Shown piece after piece: positions 22,216 to 33,381 of a stretch of 64,000 nucleotides of DNA (position 1 is its first letter; every line of letters starts with the position of its first letter). The notes beneath the pieces were generated by a model. The model searched no databases, was not told the DNA's origin, and worked only from the letters and a program-made list of their open reading frames with translations. Both the position numbers and the translations under genes were made by a program. Source of the stretch: Termitomyces sp. T153 (taxonomy: Eukaryota; Basidiomycota; Agaricomycetes; Agaricales; Lyophyllaceae); contig JACKQL020000006.1 of assembly GCA_018296165.2 (NCBI GenBank), forward strand, positions 496,001 to 560,000, written 5' to 3'.

Positions 22216-22444
22216 GCAGTAAGTGCTTACATCCCAAGCAGTGGGACCAGAACAGGTCCTCTGAACAGCCTGGATGTGACTGGTGGAGTGCAGAGTGACT
22301 GCATGATGTCTTGACAATTGTTGCCTGCAGCAATGCTCTGTAGTAGTGTAGCAATTGCATTCACAGCTTTTACTCAGACATTAAGCCCATGCCTGGGGCT
22401 AGATGTTTGTGATCCAGACCATGCAACAGTCTAAAGAGGGGGTG
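22216..22444 (+). other. Gypsy-A 3' untranslated remainder
   Basis: This is the short part of Gypsy-A between the Gypsy-2 insertion site and its own 3' LTR. No coding motif was seen. It ends in the polypurine tract. Confidence 0.6.
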
Positions 22445-22646
22445 TGTAACCAGCAATGTTATCATTACCTTGGTTCCAGCTCATGTACCATGCATTGAAC
22501 CATAGTTAGACACCAACATGTGCTGTTGATGTGCATCCATAGATCATGTAAGACTAACATCTTGTATTTCAATATGTATCTAGTCTAATCCAATAATTTG
22601 GTCTGATTCAGCTACTGCATGAACCACACAAGATTGTTCTGCTACA
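22445..22646 (+). repeat. Gypsy-A 3' LTR
   Basis: Starts TGTAACCAGCAATG and ends GTTCTGCTACA; followed by GATAG, matching GATAA before the 5' LTR. Confidence 0.87.
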
Positions 22647-22651
22647 GATAG

Positions 22652-22940
22652 AAAGCATGCCTAGAAGGATCCAAGCAGTTATCAAGGCAAATGGAGGACA
22701 TACAAAGTACTAAATACTAAAATCAGAGATGCTCAAAAACTGGTCCCAATGATTGAATATTTTAAAATGTCCATTACTCCATCAATTTTGATTTGAATTG
22801 CATAAACTAAAATTCAATTTGTAGCTATGATGCCATAGTATTCTATATGGTTTAAACAGAATTTTCAATACTTCCAATCCTTCATGCCAATGTCATCATT
22901 CAAAAAGTATAAATCATTGGAACAGTTTTTTGAGCCACTG
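22652..22940 (+). pseudogene. Tc1-like transposase C-terminus and right terminal inverted repeat
   Basis: The first 60 bases code for the classic end of Tc1 transposases (an RRIQAVI-type run, one Arg now a stop, then ANGGHTKY and TAA at about 22709-22711). This continues the frame broken at 7926 by Gypsy-A. The rest is the right inverted repeat, ending CACTG at 22940, followed by the TA target. Confidence 0.85.
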
Positions 22941-22942
22941 TA

Positions 22943-23683
22943 TGTTACACCCCAACTACTATTGGTTGCTAATCAAGGCAGTCTTGGAAACTGTACCAGC
23001 TAGCACCTGCCAAGTTGAGGGCATTGCAGGAGTTTATTGATGAGAATTTGGCAAAGGGTTATATCTGCCCATTGAGTGCTCCCTGTGGTACCCCAGTGTT
23101 CTTTGTGAAGAAGAAGGATGGGTCATTGCAACTGGTGGTGGATTTTAAAGCCTCAAATGCTATGACAAGGCCAGACACTTACCTAATTCCCCTGACCAAC
23201 AAGCTTTTGGATTGACTAAGAGTGGCAAAGGTGTTCATAACACTTGATATGAGGTGGGGTGCTACAATGTGAAAGTGAGAGTGAAAAACAAGTGGAAAAC
23301 ATCATTTCAGACACACAATGGGCAGCTTGAATTCTTTGTTATGCATTTTTGGCTCTGCAATGCTCCAGCAGCCTTCCAACACATGATGAACAACCTGTTC
23401 CATGACTTGGTTGATGTGTATATGGTGCTTTTCCTGGACAACATTATTGTGTTCTTGGAGGACCCAGCTCAACACAATGCATATGTTTAAGAAGTCTTGT
23501 GGCAACTCTAGGAGGCAGATTTGTTTATAAAGCCTAAGAAGTGTCATTTCTATACTGCTGAGGTTGACTATCTGGGATTGAAAATTATACCTGGCCATGT
23601 GGGCATGGACCCAGTAAAAGTCAGTGGGGTTACAGACTGGCCTACACCATGCAACATTCAACATGTAAACCAGTTCCTAGGAG
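22943..23683 (+). pseudogene. Gypsy-1 reverse transcriptase, continued after the Tc1-like insertion
   Basis: LREF-type linker sequence (KLRALQEFIDENLAKGYICP) precedes CGTPVFFVKKKDGSLQLVVD (23085-23145). Further RT motifs are LIPLTNKLLD-stop, FQTHNGQLEFFVM, LCNAPAAFQHMMNNLFHDL and the active-site box MVLFLDNIIVFLED near 23430, where FLDD is expected. The thumb motif GLKIIPGHVGMDPVKVSGV and the NIQHVNQFLG end lie before a junction with LTR sequence at about 23684. Two stops and a frame change occur. It retains the first catalytic Asp only. Confidence 0.82.
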
Positions 23684-24275
23684 AGTAGCTCCTTGTACTC
23701 TAGTTTTGATATTACATTTACTGGTTACTTGTGTCTTGTGTTTCTTTCTGTCCCTATTTTCTACTTCTAGCCTCAAATCTATCTCCTTTCTTGGTCTTGT
23801 CTTGTCTTGTCTCTGTCTTGTCTCGACTGTCTCTATTTTCTTTGTTTCTCTAAGTTCTTTCCATCTCTAACATCATTACAAACTCTGCATACATGCTATG
23901 ACCTCCAAACATTCTTATGACAGCTCCAGACCTTGCTCTTTGCTTGGCCCTGGAACCCATCAAGTCTTGATTGATTCCCCACCAACCTCCAGCTCCACCC
24001 CCATCATTCATGCAGCCTCTGCTTACCCCACAGTCTATTTGCACACCTACAGACTTGTTCCTGACACCTGCCCAAGCCCAACATTTAATATACTTGGTCT
24101 TAGACTTCCCTGGACCACTCCAGACTTGCTCAGACTGCTTCCCCTGACTTCTCCTCACAAGTCCCTCTAGTCCCTGACAATCCTGGAGTGCCAGGTTATA
24201 AGTTCAGAACATTGTGTCTGCCTAGTAAGGATTTGCCCAGTGCAGCTGAGCCCCCATGGTCAGCAGAACCTGACA
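23684..24275 (+). repeat. 3' part of a Gypsy-4-family LTR
   Basis: It matches the last ~600 bp of the LTRs at 41854-42917 and 62118-63176, beginning at GAGTAGC just downstream of their TATA box and ending GCAGAACCTGACA. Its own first ~455 bp are missing here. It is joined directly to an inverted 5' piece of the same LTR. Confidence 0.85.
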
Positions 24276-24484
24276 GCAAGAGGGGGAGCTGAGGAGGCCC
24301 ACAGGGGGTGTGTCAGGGTTTGCTGGGAGGTTATCAGGGTTTGCCAAGGAAGCATCAGAGTTAGCTGGGGTGGGCACTGTGGATCAACAAAGGTTGGGGT
24401 GAGTTTGGAGGACATTGGGGAGTGCTCCAGGGAGGCAGGGTGACCTGGGGGGGAGGTCTGGAGGTGCAGGAGTGGGTCATAATA
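24276..24484 (-). repeat. inverted 5' part of a Gypsy-4-family LTR
   Basis: On the minus strand this begins TATTATGACCCACTCC (TGTCATGACCCACTCC in the other copy) and covers about the first 210 bp of the LTR. It abuts the 3' end of the plus-strand LTR part, so the two pieces are head-to-tail inverted with about 245 bp of the LTR absent between them. Confidence 0.8.
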
Positions 24485-26106
24485 GTAGGCTCAGCAAAGA
24501 TCAAGAAAGGGGTGGTAGTAAAGCTGGGGTGATGTGTAAAATCAGAAGTGGTTGAGAGGGTGGTGGCAAAGCAGGTGGCAGTAGCAGATGGGAATATTCT
24601 GAAAAAAATTTGTGAGGCATCACAAAGGGACCCAAGATTGGCACTACTGTGGGATCTGGAGTGACACTGGCAGTGGTGAGGGCAAGGCTGAGGGAGTCTG
24701 TAATTAAGGATGAGCTGGTGCATTTTAGGGGGTTGGTGTATGTTCCAGATGACAAAGAGGTCAAGCAACTGTTCCTGCAACTGTACCATGATTCAATTTC
24801 AGCTAGACACCCAGGACATGTGAACATGCTGACCTTCCTTGCACACAACTACCACTGGCCAGAGATGTCACAATATGTATAGCAGTATGTGGAGGGCTGT
24901 GAGACATGCCAGAGAATCAAGCCACACTGCCAGAGGGCATTTGGACTGCTGCAACTTCTTGAGATCCCAGAAAGGCCATGGCAGCACATCTCAAGAGACT
25001 ACATTGGTCCTTTGCCAGTGTTATGAAACTACAATATGGTGCAGGTGGTCTGTAATAAGGCAACAAAGTGGGCTCACTTCCTGGTGGTGTATTCAATAGC
25101 TGACATGACAGCAATGTGCAACACCTTCATAGAATGTGTTCAGTGTTTGCATGGAACTCCCAAAAAGATTGTGTCAGACAGAGCACCCCAGTTTGTGGCA
25201 AAGTATGTGAGGAGGATGTGGGAGAGGCTGGGGATTAAGCCAGCTCTGTCAATAGCCCATCACCCACAAACAGATAGTCAGACAGAAAGGGTGAACCAAG
25301 AGCTGGAAGTGTACCTATGTGCATTTTTGGACTACTACTAGGGACAACTGGGTTGATTGGCTGCCCTTTGCAGAGTTTGCCTATAACAATGGTGTCATTC
25401 AGCCATGTCTCCATTTTACACAGAATATGTGTACAACCCAACCTTCTCAATAGACCCAGTGAACTCTCAATCAGTGTTGAAGGTGGACAAGTGGTTGGAA
25501 TGGATACAAGAAGTACAAGGGGAGTTGAAGGGATTGCTGGAGCTGGCAAATGAAAGGGATTGTTTTACAATGTGTGAGTGGATGAGTTCCTGTCCTGGAC
25601 TATGTGGCAGGTGATCATGTCTTCCTCAAATGTGCAGATCTTAAATCAAGCCAGCCCAACAAGCTATACTTTAGGTGATTTGGCCCCTTCAAGGTTTCAC
25701 AGAAGATCTTTGATACAGCTGACCAGCTGGCACTGCTTGATGGCTGGGCCATCCACAATGATTTTCACATCTCATGCTTGATACTAGCTTGAGAGGATAG
25801 CATTTTTGGCCACCAAGAAGAGCCACCCTCACCAGTGCAGATGAAGACAGGTGACAGAGTGGAAATCAAAAGAGTATTGAGAGAACACAGGACAAGGGGT
25901 GGTGTGAAGGAGTTTCTGGTGCAGCAGAAAGGGTATGACAAGAGTGGAGATGAGTGGCTGAAGGAGTATGACATGCCTCATGTGCTGGGGCCATCCAGGA
26001 GTTCAGGGATAACAAATGAGTGAGGGGGAAGCATCAATGTGGCTTAGTGGAAGCTTTTTCTCTCTTGCACACTACCCTCGACAATGTGACAATGGGGGGG
26101 GACAGG
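24485..26106 (+). pseudogene. Gypsy-1 integrase and chromodomain-like end, broken
   Basis: The HHCC domain is at about 24780-24930 (YHDSISARHPGHVNM, NYHWPEMSQYV, CETCQRIKPHC). The core has HISRDYIGPLP (first Asp), KATKWAHFLVVYS, KKIVSDRAPQFVAKYVRRMW (second Asp) and TDSQTERVNQELEVYL (Glu) near 25270-25310, so the D-D-E triad is retained. The frame is interrupted by stops (QYV, PVL) and shifts near 25340. A degenerate C-terminal module follows at 25835-26023 (VKEFLVQQKGYDKSGDEWL, the chromodomain-like W). A G-rich polypurine run at 26092-26102 precedes the probable LTR. Confidence 0.8.
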
Positions 26107-26340
26107 TGTCACAATACACATGACCATGTAGGCACAATTGGATGCTTGCACTCCATAGCTAACCTTTCCTTAGTCTGATTCACTTGTTCTTTAGGTATGT
26201 ATGCATACATCATTTGTATTACCTTATAATATAACTCATCCTTTAACTATTGACATTCCACAGTGCAACCAACAGTCATAGCCTGCCAGTAGGCTTACCC
26301 TGGTCCACCTCTGAGGACAATTGTAAGATGTTCTTTTGTG
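26107..26340 (+). repeat. probable start of the Gypsy-1 3' LTR, cut by MITE
   Basis: It starts TGTCACAATACACATG directly after a polypurine run (GGGGGGGGACAGG). No second copy is in the window, so LTR identity rests on position. It is ended by the MITE at 26341. No sequence resembling the remainder was recognised on the other side. Confidence 0.45.
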
Positions 26341-26543
26341 CACTGCTGGCAGCCAATAATGTTTCCCAAGGAAGAACTGGGAAGGAAACCTGTTATATTA
26401 TTTCTGGGCAGTGTATTTCCAATGGAAAAAGGCTCTAAACAATGGAAGAAGCCTTTTCCCAAAGGACAATCTTGTCAAAGAAATGGAATGACAGGTTTCT
26501 TTTTCCATTTTTCCAGTGGAAACAGGTTCCAGTGCCAGTAGTG
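26341..26543. mobile_element. 203-bp MITE with CACTG termini at the gene-island border
   Basis: It starts CACTGCTGGCAG and ends TGCCAGTAGTG, with TSD GTG at 26338-26340 and 26544-26546. It contains GGAAACCTGTTA and its complement-like ACAGGTTTCTTT, shared with the MITE at 19447-20334, so it is a short member of the same family. Sequence to the right is CpG-rich and sequence to the left CpG-poor. Confidence 0.85.
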
Positions 26544-26546
26544 GTG

Positions 26547-26970
26547 TTGCCTGGGCCGTGCAAAGTGACGTGTCTGTCTCGGACAACAGTGTTCAATTTC
26601 ACCGCATCCGAAAATCCGAAAATCCTCCTTGAGCCTAAGTTTCCTGAGCTTCGACTGTCAAGGATGGAGCAGACCGTGCCGTATAACACTGAAATCGTAG
26701 ATTGCTGCTAGGTAACTATGCGGCAAGTTCACTGTGTAGTGTGCGGCAGTGGTTGGCAGGCCAGTGCAAAGGACACAAGCTACTGCCTGACCTGCACATA
26801 TATAATCTACATGAAGACACAAGTACTTTTACTTTGCATCCGCTAAATGTAAATTAAGATAGTATACCAAACAGTACATCAAGAAAAACACAGGAATACT
26901 AAACTAAGGATCGTGAAAGGAAAGGAAAGGCATATCATATGTAAGATAAATTATACCGAAAGGCGATCAT
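26547..26970. other. intergenic, 3' side of the DUF221 gene
   Basis: Normal CpG content. An open plus-strand frame (26442-26711) starts inside the MITE and shows no motif, so it was not called. The right half is the presumed 3' UTR of the minus-strand channel gene. Confidence 0.5.
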
Positions 26971-29900
26971 TTATTCCTCGTCGAATTCATCGGGGGGTCC
27001 TCCACTGATATCAACATTCCCCTTTTCGTTCATGTGCGCATTCTCATAGCTCGCATCAACACCAGCATCCTTGCAAGCGCGTTCCTCCTCTTCCGCAAGT
27101 CCTAACATGTCTTTGGGCAGCCACACAGTACGCTGTGGGCGTGAGACTGCAGGGTGTGCAAAGCCATACTCGTCGATAGACTTAGGCTGGAGGGGCTGGG
27201 AACAGGCACCACCCTGATTCTTCTCGGGTGCGGGTTCCTCGAGGACAGAAACACGATTTTTATTGTCCGTTGAAGGTGCCGGCTCGGTAGCAGGCGGCTG
27301 GTTGGCCCATGTTCGGTCTTTGATACTAAGCGGAAGCGACTTCAAAAGGGGACCATAAGAATTGTTGATGATAGCATGAGACCCCGCCTAAAATAGTGAT
27401 GATAAATTCTTTGACATGACAGAGAAACTTAGTGGACATACAGTGAGAACGATAAGCACAATCATGAGGGCACCTTCGGGAATGGCACTTGGATCTTTGT
27501 TCTGATTCCGGGCGAGGAAGAACAAGGCTGCCAAGCACACCTGCTGAACATAAAGACCAACAAAGACATGCTGAATAGCCTTAGGAAAGAACAGGCCTCC
27601 AGTATCACTTGTCGATGGCTGGTCGTATACCCAGAGGAAGAGGTACTTGTAAACCATGTAGAATCCAAAGAACGTAGCGCAAGCCAAGCCGTTGATAATG
27701 GGCGAGATGATCGAGTATCCCAGAGCTAATCGTAGTAGGCTGATTAGACGTCAGAGACGAGACTGGTGTGCGTGTTCACTCACTGATAACAACAAGAAGG
27801 GTGATATTGGGGAACGTTGTACCCCAATCCACACTGCCAAGCCCGAACTTGATCCCATGGACAGAACGAGGGGTGCTTCCGAGGATGAAAAGCTTGACAT
27901 AGTAAATAATCAAAGGGACAATCTGTAAAAATCCTGCGGCAACTACAGATAGGCCCTGAAGAACGATATACCTGGGAGGCTATGAGCCTGGGCCGAATGA
28001 AGGGGACCACGGGATAGAACTCACGTGAGGAAGAATGTCGAAGCACCTGGCAGATTCTCAGCAAGAAGAGATGGTACAGAGGTAGGATTGTTGATGATGC
28101 CAGGCAACGCCTTGATGATACCTGAACTGACCGTGACAACGAAGAACGAGTGCTGGAAAAATACGAATACTCCGCTAAGAAATCATAGAAGTATATGTAG
28201 AATGTGAGTAAACATACCACGACTAGGAAAATGAAGAAACGGGTCATCAACGAAAGCTCCACGCCATTGCGCTTCGGTATGCCCTCGAAACGGGCAAAAA
28301 GACGAAGGACAATGGGTAATAGCATCATGAGGACCGCGAGGAGAACCGGAGGTAGGATACCCGCGATGATACCGACTACGACCTTCGGAAGCTTGCAAAG
28401 CCACGCCAACCAAGAAGTACGGGCACAGAGACCGTAGACATTGGATACAATACCAACAAACGCGACTACAAATCAAAAGTTATAGAGGCGCACAATTCGG
28501 GAGCAAAAATCTCTTTACCAGGGATAGCCCAGAAGATGATAAGGGCGGCCGTTGCTGCCCAGCTGAGTGCAATGCGAATCTAGGAATTCATTCTATTGGA
28601 CTTCATCCTATCATCAAGGTAATTGATGTTATACCTTTCGCTCATAAGGATTCAAAGAAAGATTAGACCAAATGACATCCTCGGGTGCGACCTCAATATA
28701 TTTCCCACCTGATGAAAAATTTCTAAGCAGTTATCGAAGAGTAGGGTCATGTCATCTACTCACTCATCCGATATGGCTCGTGATGTGTCAAAGACTGTTT
28801 CGCCAAATGTGCCGCAATCTGATTGTTGAACGTGATGAAAGCACTGTTGATGGGCGGATAGGACTTGAGCCCCTCCCTCTTCTTCTGACCTTTCCTCCTT
28901 TCTTCATCCGTATCACCCTCGATGCTATCCTTGTCGATAGGGTCGTCACTGCGGTCACGTACGCCCAATCCATCGTTCTCAATGATGCTTCTGCCTTCAG
29001 CTAACAGCTCCGTACAGATTCGAATTTCGCTTCGACACCACTCAATGGTATCAACCTTCTCACCAACAAAAGGGATCCAACCGAGGCGATGTTGAGGCCT
29101 CTGATCCCTCGGAACAGAAACGACGTCTAGCGACTGAGCGGCCTCAAGATCTGCAACATTTCCGCTCTTTTTTGCCTTCTTGATCGCAGCAAGGCGAAGG
29201 TTGGCGGCTGTTTTCAGTAGTGAAGTCTCGGCGGATTCAAGTTTATTACACGCGGCGAGGCGTCTGTCATAGATATCTGGGAGTTCTTTAAGATTTCTGA
29301 GGTAGAATGATTAGGGGTATCAATACTATTAGGAGTTCGAGTACAATTACCTATTGATCCAGACTTTCTTTACACCACCAGGAAGATCATTGAAGGTATT
29401 GTAGAGAGCTTCTGTGGACAAGTACTTCGTTGGAATGCCGGTCACAAGGAGAGTATTGGCTTGAGTAGTCTTGGCATATGCCGGACTGACGAGGAACTGT
29501 TGGCGTTTCAAAACAAAAGACTTCATCTCCCGCCGAATGTTGTATAATATCCATGCTGATGTTCATGTTAGTACTCTAAAGGATAGAAGATCCGAGGGCA
29601 TACCAGTGAAGAAATATACAAGAATGAGATGAGCCGCATAACGTTTTTGTTTAGTTGGCTCGATATTACCGAAAGTAAATCTATCCAGTCCATCGTCGTT
29701 GCCGACAAAGGTGTTCACGCTGTTCACAGGCATCAAAATGACCCAAGAAAAGAACCAGATAGGCAAAAGTATCTTGGTCATCATCCGGAGAAAACGAACG
29801 AAGAAATACGCGTCCAATCCATTCGTTCGGATGATATCGCGGTAGTCCGCCTTGAAGACTCCAATGGGCCATAAAAATAATGATCTACCCAGAGATAAGA

Positions 29901-30271
29901 CACGTTTCCTGTTCAAAATGAACTTGTTAGGAACGTGTCGATAGATCGAATGTCAGATATGGAAGATGTCTTGTCCCCGACGCGTTTTTCAGGGGTCATC
30001 AGAACATCAGCACAAGACAGGCCAACTAGTAATGGGATGCACGGTTTATGACTACTTACGAGGGTGGCGGAACATAAGTTCGTGGCTCATATATCGCCTT
30101 GAACCATGGTCGTAAGATTGTAAATGCCGCAAGTTCAGCACCAAATACGATGGCGTTAAACACTAAGGCTGTCACAAACGTCGCTGTTGACGCAGACGTG
30201 GCCGTAGATATGTCAGACCTATGGGATGAATTAGGCAGACGCAGGCTAGTAGGGGTAGGGGGAACGTACAT
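26971..30271 (-). CDS. OSCA/CSC1-type calcium-permeable channel (DUF221; PHM7/RSN1 family), 11 exons
   Basis: Exons (minus): 30271-30060, 29908-29604, 29555-29351, 29296-28764, 28708-28635, 28579-28519, 28465-28218, 28152-28025, 27971-27784, 27725-27442, 27387-26971. All introns are GT-AG; the sum is 2655 nt, 884 aa, the usual family length. The start ATG has a CCACC context. Order: first TM helix at about residues 25-48 (FVTALVFNAIVFGAELAAF); two more helices around 75-170; a long cytosolic domain to about 440 with TLLVTGIP and a charged insert (DEERRKGQKKREG); NLSLNPYERK leading into the seven-helix channel domain (about 443-760); then a cytosolic or extracellular tail with WLPKDMLGLAEEEE and GVDASYENAHMNEKG, matching the PHM7 C-terminal extension. 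Family members are osmo/mechanosensitive cation channels or lipid scramblases. The substrate here is inferred only. Confidence 0.93.
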
Positions 30272-30612
30272 GGTGGAGCAAGATCTCAACTTCACATGGT
30301 GGCGATAACTTATAGTAGTTTCAATTTTTGACGTCAATCGGCCGTATTCCTAATATGGCATGATACATCAACACACAGCCCCAACTCGGGACGCATTACA
30401 TACTTTCCTTGCTCTTCATTTGACTTTCCTCAGCTCTGGACAAACTTACGCTAAGTAATCAAGTGAACAAATCTATTCCGTATACATAGAGGTACACTTT
30501 TATAACTAAATTCACAATTTCATGGTATTGATCTAATTTAGGCAACCGGCCATTTGATTTATTATTTATAACGATTGGCTGATTAGAAGTACAGCACATA
30601 TCATGTTCCTCT
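30272..30612. other. upstream region of the DUF221 gene
   Basis: CpG-normal sequence with no coding motif. Because the channel gene reads leftward, this holds its 5' UTR and promoter. No TATA box close to the start was convincing. Confidence 0.5.
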
Positions 30613-31090
30613 CCTATCTGTAGTACTCATTGCCCCAGAAATCTTCTTCGGGAGATCTTCGATGGAGCTTCAATATGTAGGTAGCATTGTCGAAGACATT
30701 GGAGAATCGATGAGGTCGAGAACTGGGTTCTCTTGTCGACCATCGATATCACTTCTGGATCCGAGCAACGTTCATTGTCTGGGATCGTGAATTGATGCGA
30801 CCTGTACAAAACACATCCAAACGAATGCTTTTTCTGCGGCCCGTGGATGCTGCGGGCCGCGTGACCAAAATTCACTCCGAGTCGGAGTCGGATATCGAGT
30901 ACAACTACATGTACTTAAGTGTTCTCGTTTTTGCTTGTCTCATTCCACATCGTCCGTCAACCACGGATATGACGATAGCTCAAAGCCATCAACAGCAACC
31001 TCAATGCGATTTGATTTCCAGCCCACTGACTGGTCTCAGGCTAAGTAGTTCCTCCACTGCGGACGTGTCTTGGCGAGTTGTAGCTTCAAG
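30613..31090 (-). CDS. possible small gene, unrecognised
   Basis: The minus strand shows gene-like pieces but no complete model. A final exon would read SRPHRFSNVFDNATYILKLH then RRSPEEDFWGNEYYR and stop at about 30616, after a plausible acceptor (ACCCAG) near 30707. Upstream, another frame gives VAVDGFELSSYPWLTDDVE near 30930-30985. Codon usage looks like the neighbouring real genes. No domain was recognised and the start codon is unknown. A GC-rich hairpin (GCGGCCCG, 9-nt loop, CGGGCCGC) at about 30837-30861 interrupts the region. It may instead be a decayed gene or non-coding. Confidence 0.3.
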
Positions 31091-31470
31091 TTAAAAACAA
31101 GGCATAGATATTATTACTGTCTACAAAGAATGAGGTCGAGGAAATTTCGTTCCCCAGCCCGACAATTGTTTAATGGCTAGGAAAGTAACTGTCATCTCGT
31201 TATCTTCGATGACCCGAAGTATACCCAGCCATGTAGGCTAAGGCCGGTAAACGAGCCTGCGTACTTGTGGCGCCAGAAAAGGTGCAGAATTTTTCTTGTA
31301 TCTAAATCTTTCAATATATCTGCTCTAAGCTAGTAGATACATGCTAAGTATATCTTGCATTCATGAGTTGCCACGTCAACGAGCCATACATACGGATCAC
31401 TCCTTCAAATTGAATAGTAAGTAGTACCCATGCATATGATAGCAAGTGCCAACCAGGAAAAATGATCATA
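31091..31470. other. intergenic, 3' side of the RMD1-like gene
   Basis: CpG-normal; no motif, tRNA or repeat recognised. Confidence 0.5.
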
Positions 31471-33381
31471 TCATGACGTCTGGGCCATCATTCGGTCAAG
31501 AACTCGGAGGACAGCCTCCTTAGCAAGGGGAGTAGACGCAGTAGGACGAGGTGCTTCCCTCAATGTGTCATGTGCGACCAAACGCGCGATGATTTCACCC
31601 TGCAAAGTAGAGAATTGAGTATCATCAAGTACAAAATAACCAAAGGGACGAACCAACTCCACAACTACAGCGATCACAATGAGCCTAAGAGTGGAATCGT
31701 AGTCAGACATGAACAAAGCATTTGAAATAGTACTTTACCAAATGACAACCCAAGTGATCCGATTCATTTCGTTATTATTCAGATGGTCGTGGATCGCGTC
31801 CAGCTAATACCAGGATGAACATCGATTGGGAAAGATGGTCATGTTATTTGATACTCACGAAATCACTGGCAACACCTAGCTTCTCATTCAGCACCTGCAC
31901 CCGTCCCTTAATCTCCATATATTCCCTGACTGCTTCATATAGCTGGCCCAGGCTTGCTTCACTCCAGAACAGCTCCGGCACATCGAGGACGTTTGAAACT
32001 AGGTTTACGTCACGGCGCAGTTTAAACAGCCGGCCTGTGAGCTTGAGCGCATTGCGGCGGCGGAGTTGCAGTTCACCAGAAACTGCAAGTTGAGAGGGAA
32101 TAGAGCGGGCGAGTTGAGAGGACAGAACTTCCTGCGCTATTGTTTCGTATCGTGCAAGAAGGGTAGATTGGGCAAGAGCGTGGGCGATGGAGAGTTTGAG
32201 GAGGTGTGAGCGGGATTTGAGGGCTATGAAGGATCAGCCTGTACAGGTCATATAATGACGGGAGGCAACTCACTGAAAAAGTCGTTGTAGATTCTCGGAT
32301 ACGCGATATGAGGGTCATGCTTACATGTAACATGGGTTTAGATAGCATGAAATATTGGTTAGGTAACATACAGCAAAGTGACATTGCTCAACCTCCCACT
32401 GGTCCTCTTCCAATGGGCGTCTTACAACCCCAGCACGTGCGATGTCCTCTAGGATGTCGCATTCCTGTCGTTCGTGGAGGCCAAAGAACACGACAACTCC
32501 ATATTCAAAGAAAACGGCCTCTGCAACATCTTCTTCAGATTGAGAACGCGGTGGTGACTGCCAGTGAACTTTGCGCTGTACAGGGCTCTCAGCTTCCGAC
32601 AACGAAGTGTATAAGAGTTCTTGTTCTGATTCGGCTTCTGAAGGGAGTAGTTCAGTCATGTCAGAGAGAACAGGTCCAGGTTCAACGGGCGAAGAATAGA
32701 TGTAGCCTTCGTGAGAATTGCTTGGACGAGGTGTCCGGGTATTGAAGTACGTTCCTTGGTAACCGTCTTCTTCTGCTTCTGATAGACCAGCTAGGATAGA
32801 CTTTTCGTTGGACGCCTTAGCAGGCGCAGACGAGCGAATGTTTGTGTCGGGACCGTACCCTGGTAATAGTGGCAAATGATACATCTTCATTATCGCAAAG
32901 ATGCGTAAGAACAACGTGAGAAAGCCAGACGAATTGACCCACTCACAACGTACAGAGCTTCGTCAAAGACTCTTGGAGTAACATTATGCTCCCGCTTCAA
33001 AAATGAGGCCAACAACTTGGTTTTGAACGACTCTGCAACACAATAAGCAGTCAACCTCTTGAATCCTGCCTCTTCCCTCTGCTCCTTTGTCATTCGTTCT
33101 GCCTGACTCTTGAGCTCCCGCACACCATCTGTTTCATATCCGAGCATCAAATCTTCATCGATGAAAGGTTTCGTTTGTGGAGCGGACGGAAGTACCACAA
33201 ACTTTTGAGAAGTTTTCGACGTCCGTTGAGCTTTTGGTCCGGCAGAAGTGAGAGAAGCGCGTCGTGTAGCCTTTGCATCGTCGTTAGTCATGGATGGAAT
33301 ACGGACCAGAGGATGACGGCGTCTCCCCGGGAGCTTTGAAGTGGATGGCATTCGAACAGCACCTGATGGCTTATTTGACAT
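31471..33381 (-). CDS. RMD1: RMD1/DUF155 family protein, 7 exons
   Basis: Exons (minus): 33381-32947, 32884-32372, 32319-32274, 32223-31859, 31803-31739, 31684-31654, 31599-31471. Introns of 50-62 bp have GT-AG ends; the sum is 1584 nt, 527 aa. An in-frame ATG 11 codons upstream (33414) is an alternative start. The N-terminal ~95 residues are basic and disordered. The DUF155 core then starts with RLTAYCVAESFKTKLLASFL, followed by a Ser/Glu-rich insert (about 160-260), FFEYGVVVFFGLHERQE, the signature HDPHIAYPRIYNDFF (317-331), a helical region, and a C-terminal transmembrane helix ITWVVIWLIVIAVVVEL (about 470-487). This matches RMD1/RMD8/Sif-type proteins, which are membrane-anchored; yeast members are linked to meiotic division or mitochondrial roles. 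The molecular activity is unknown. Confidence 0.93.

Larger units (their letters stand above)
7927..22646 (+). mobile_element. Gypsy-A, Ty3/Gypsy LTR retrotransposon nested in the Tc1-like element
   Basis: Direct LTRs of about 200 bp (7927-8127 and 22445-22646) share TGTAACCAG at the start and a long common body. A 5-bp duplication GATAA/GATAG flanks them (7922-7926 and 22647-22651). A polypurine tract (AAAGAGGGGGTG) precedes the 3' LTR. Gypsy-2 (15207-22210) is inserted in its 3' part. Without that insert it is about 7.7 kb. Confidence 0.88.
6599..22940 (+). mobile_element. Tc1-like DNA transposon interrupted by Gypsy-A
   Basis: The outer ends are inverted copies of TAGTGGCTCAAAAAACTG / CAGTGGCTCAAAAAACTG with long terminal inverted repeats of about 220 bp (6599-6822 and 22722-22940). 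TA lies directly outside at both ends. With the inserted Gypsy-A and one TSD copy removed, the element is about 1.6 kb, a normal Tc1 size. The transposase is split by the insertion. Confidence 0.9.

Noticed and set aside
9180..25340. Any of the Gypsy-1, Gypsy-A or Gypsy-2 pol genes as functional CDS
   Set aside because: Each has several stops and a damaged RT active site.
4392..26340. Repeat-induced point mutation (RIP) as cause of decay
   Set aside because: RIP would convert CpA to TpA, but here CpA and TpG are abundant and only CpG is depleted, which fits methyl-CpG deamination.
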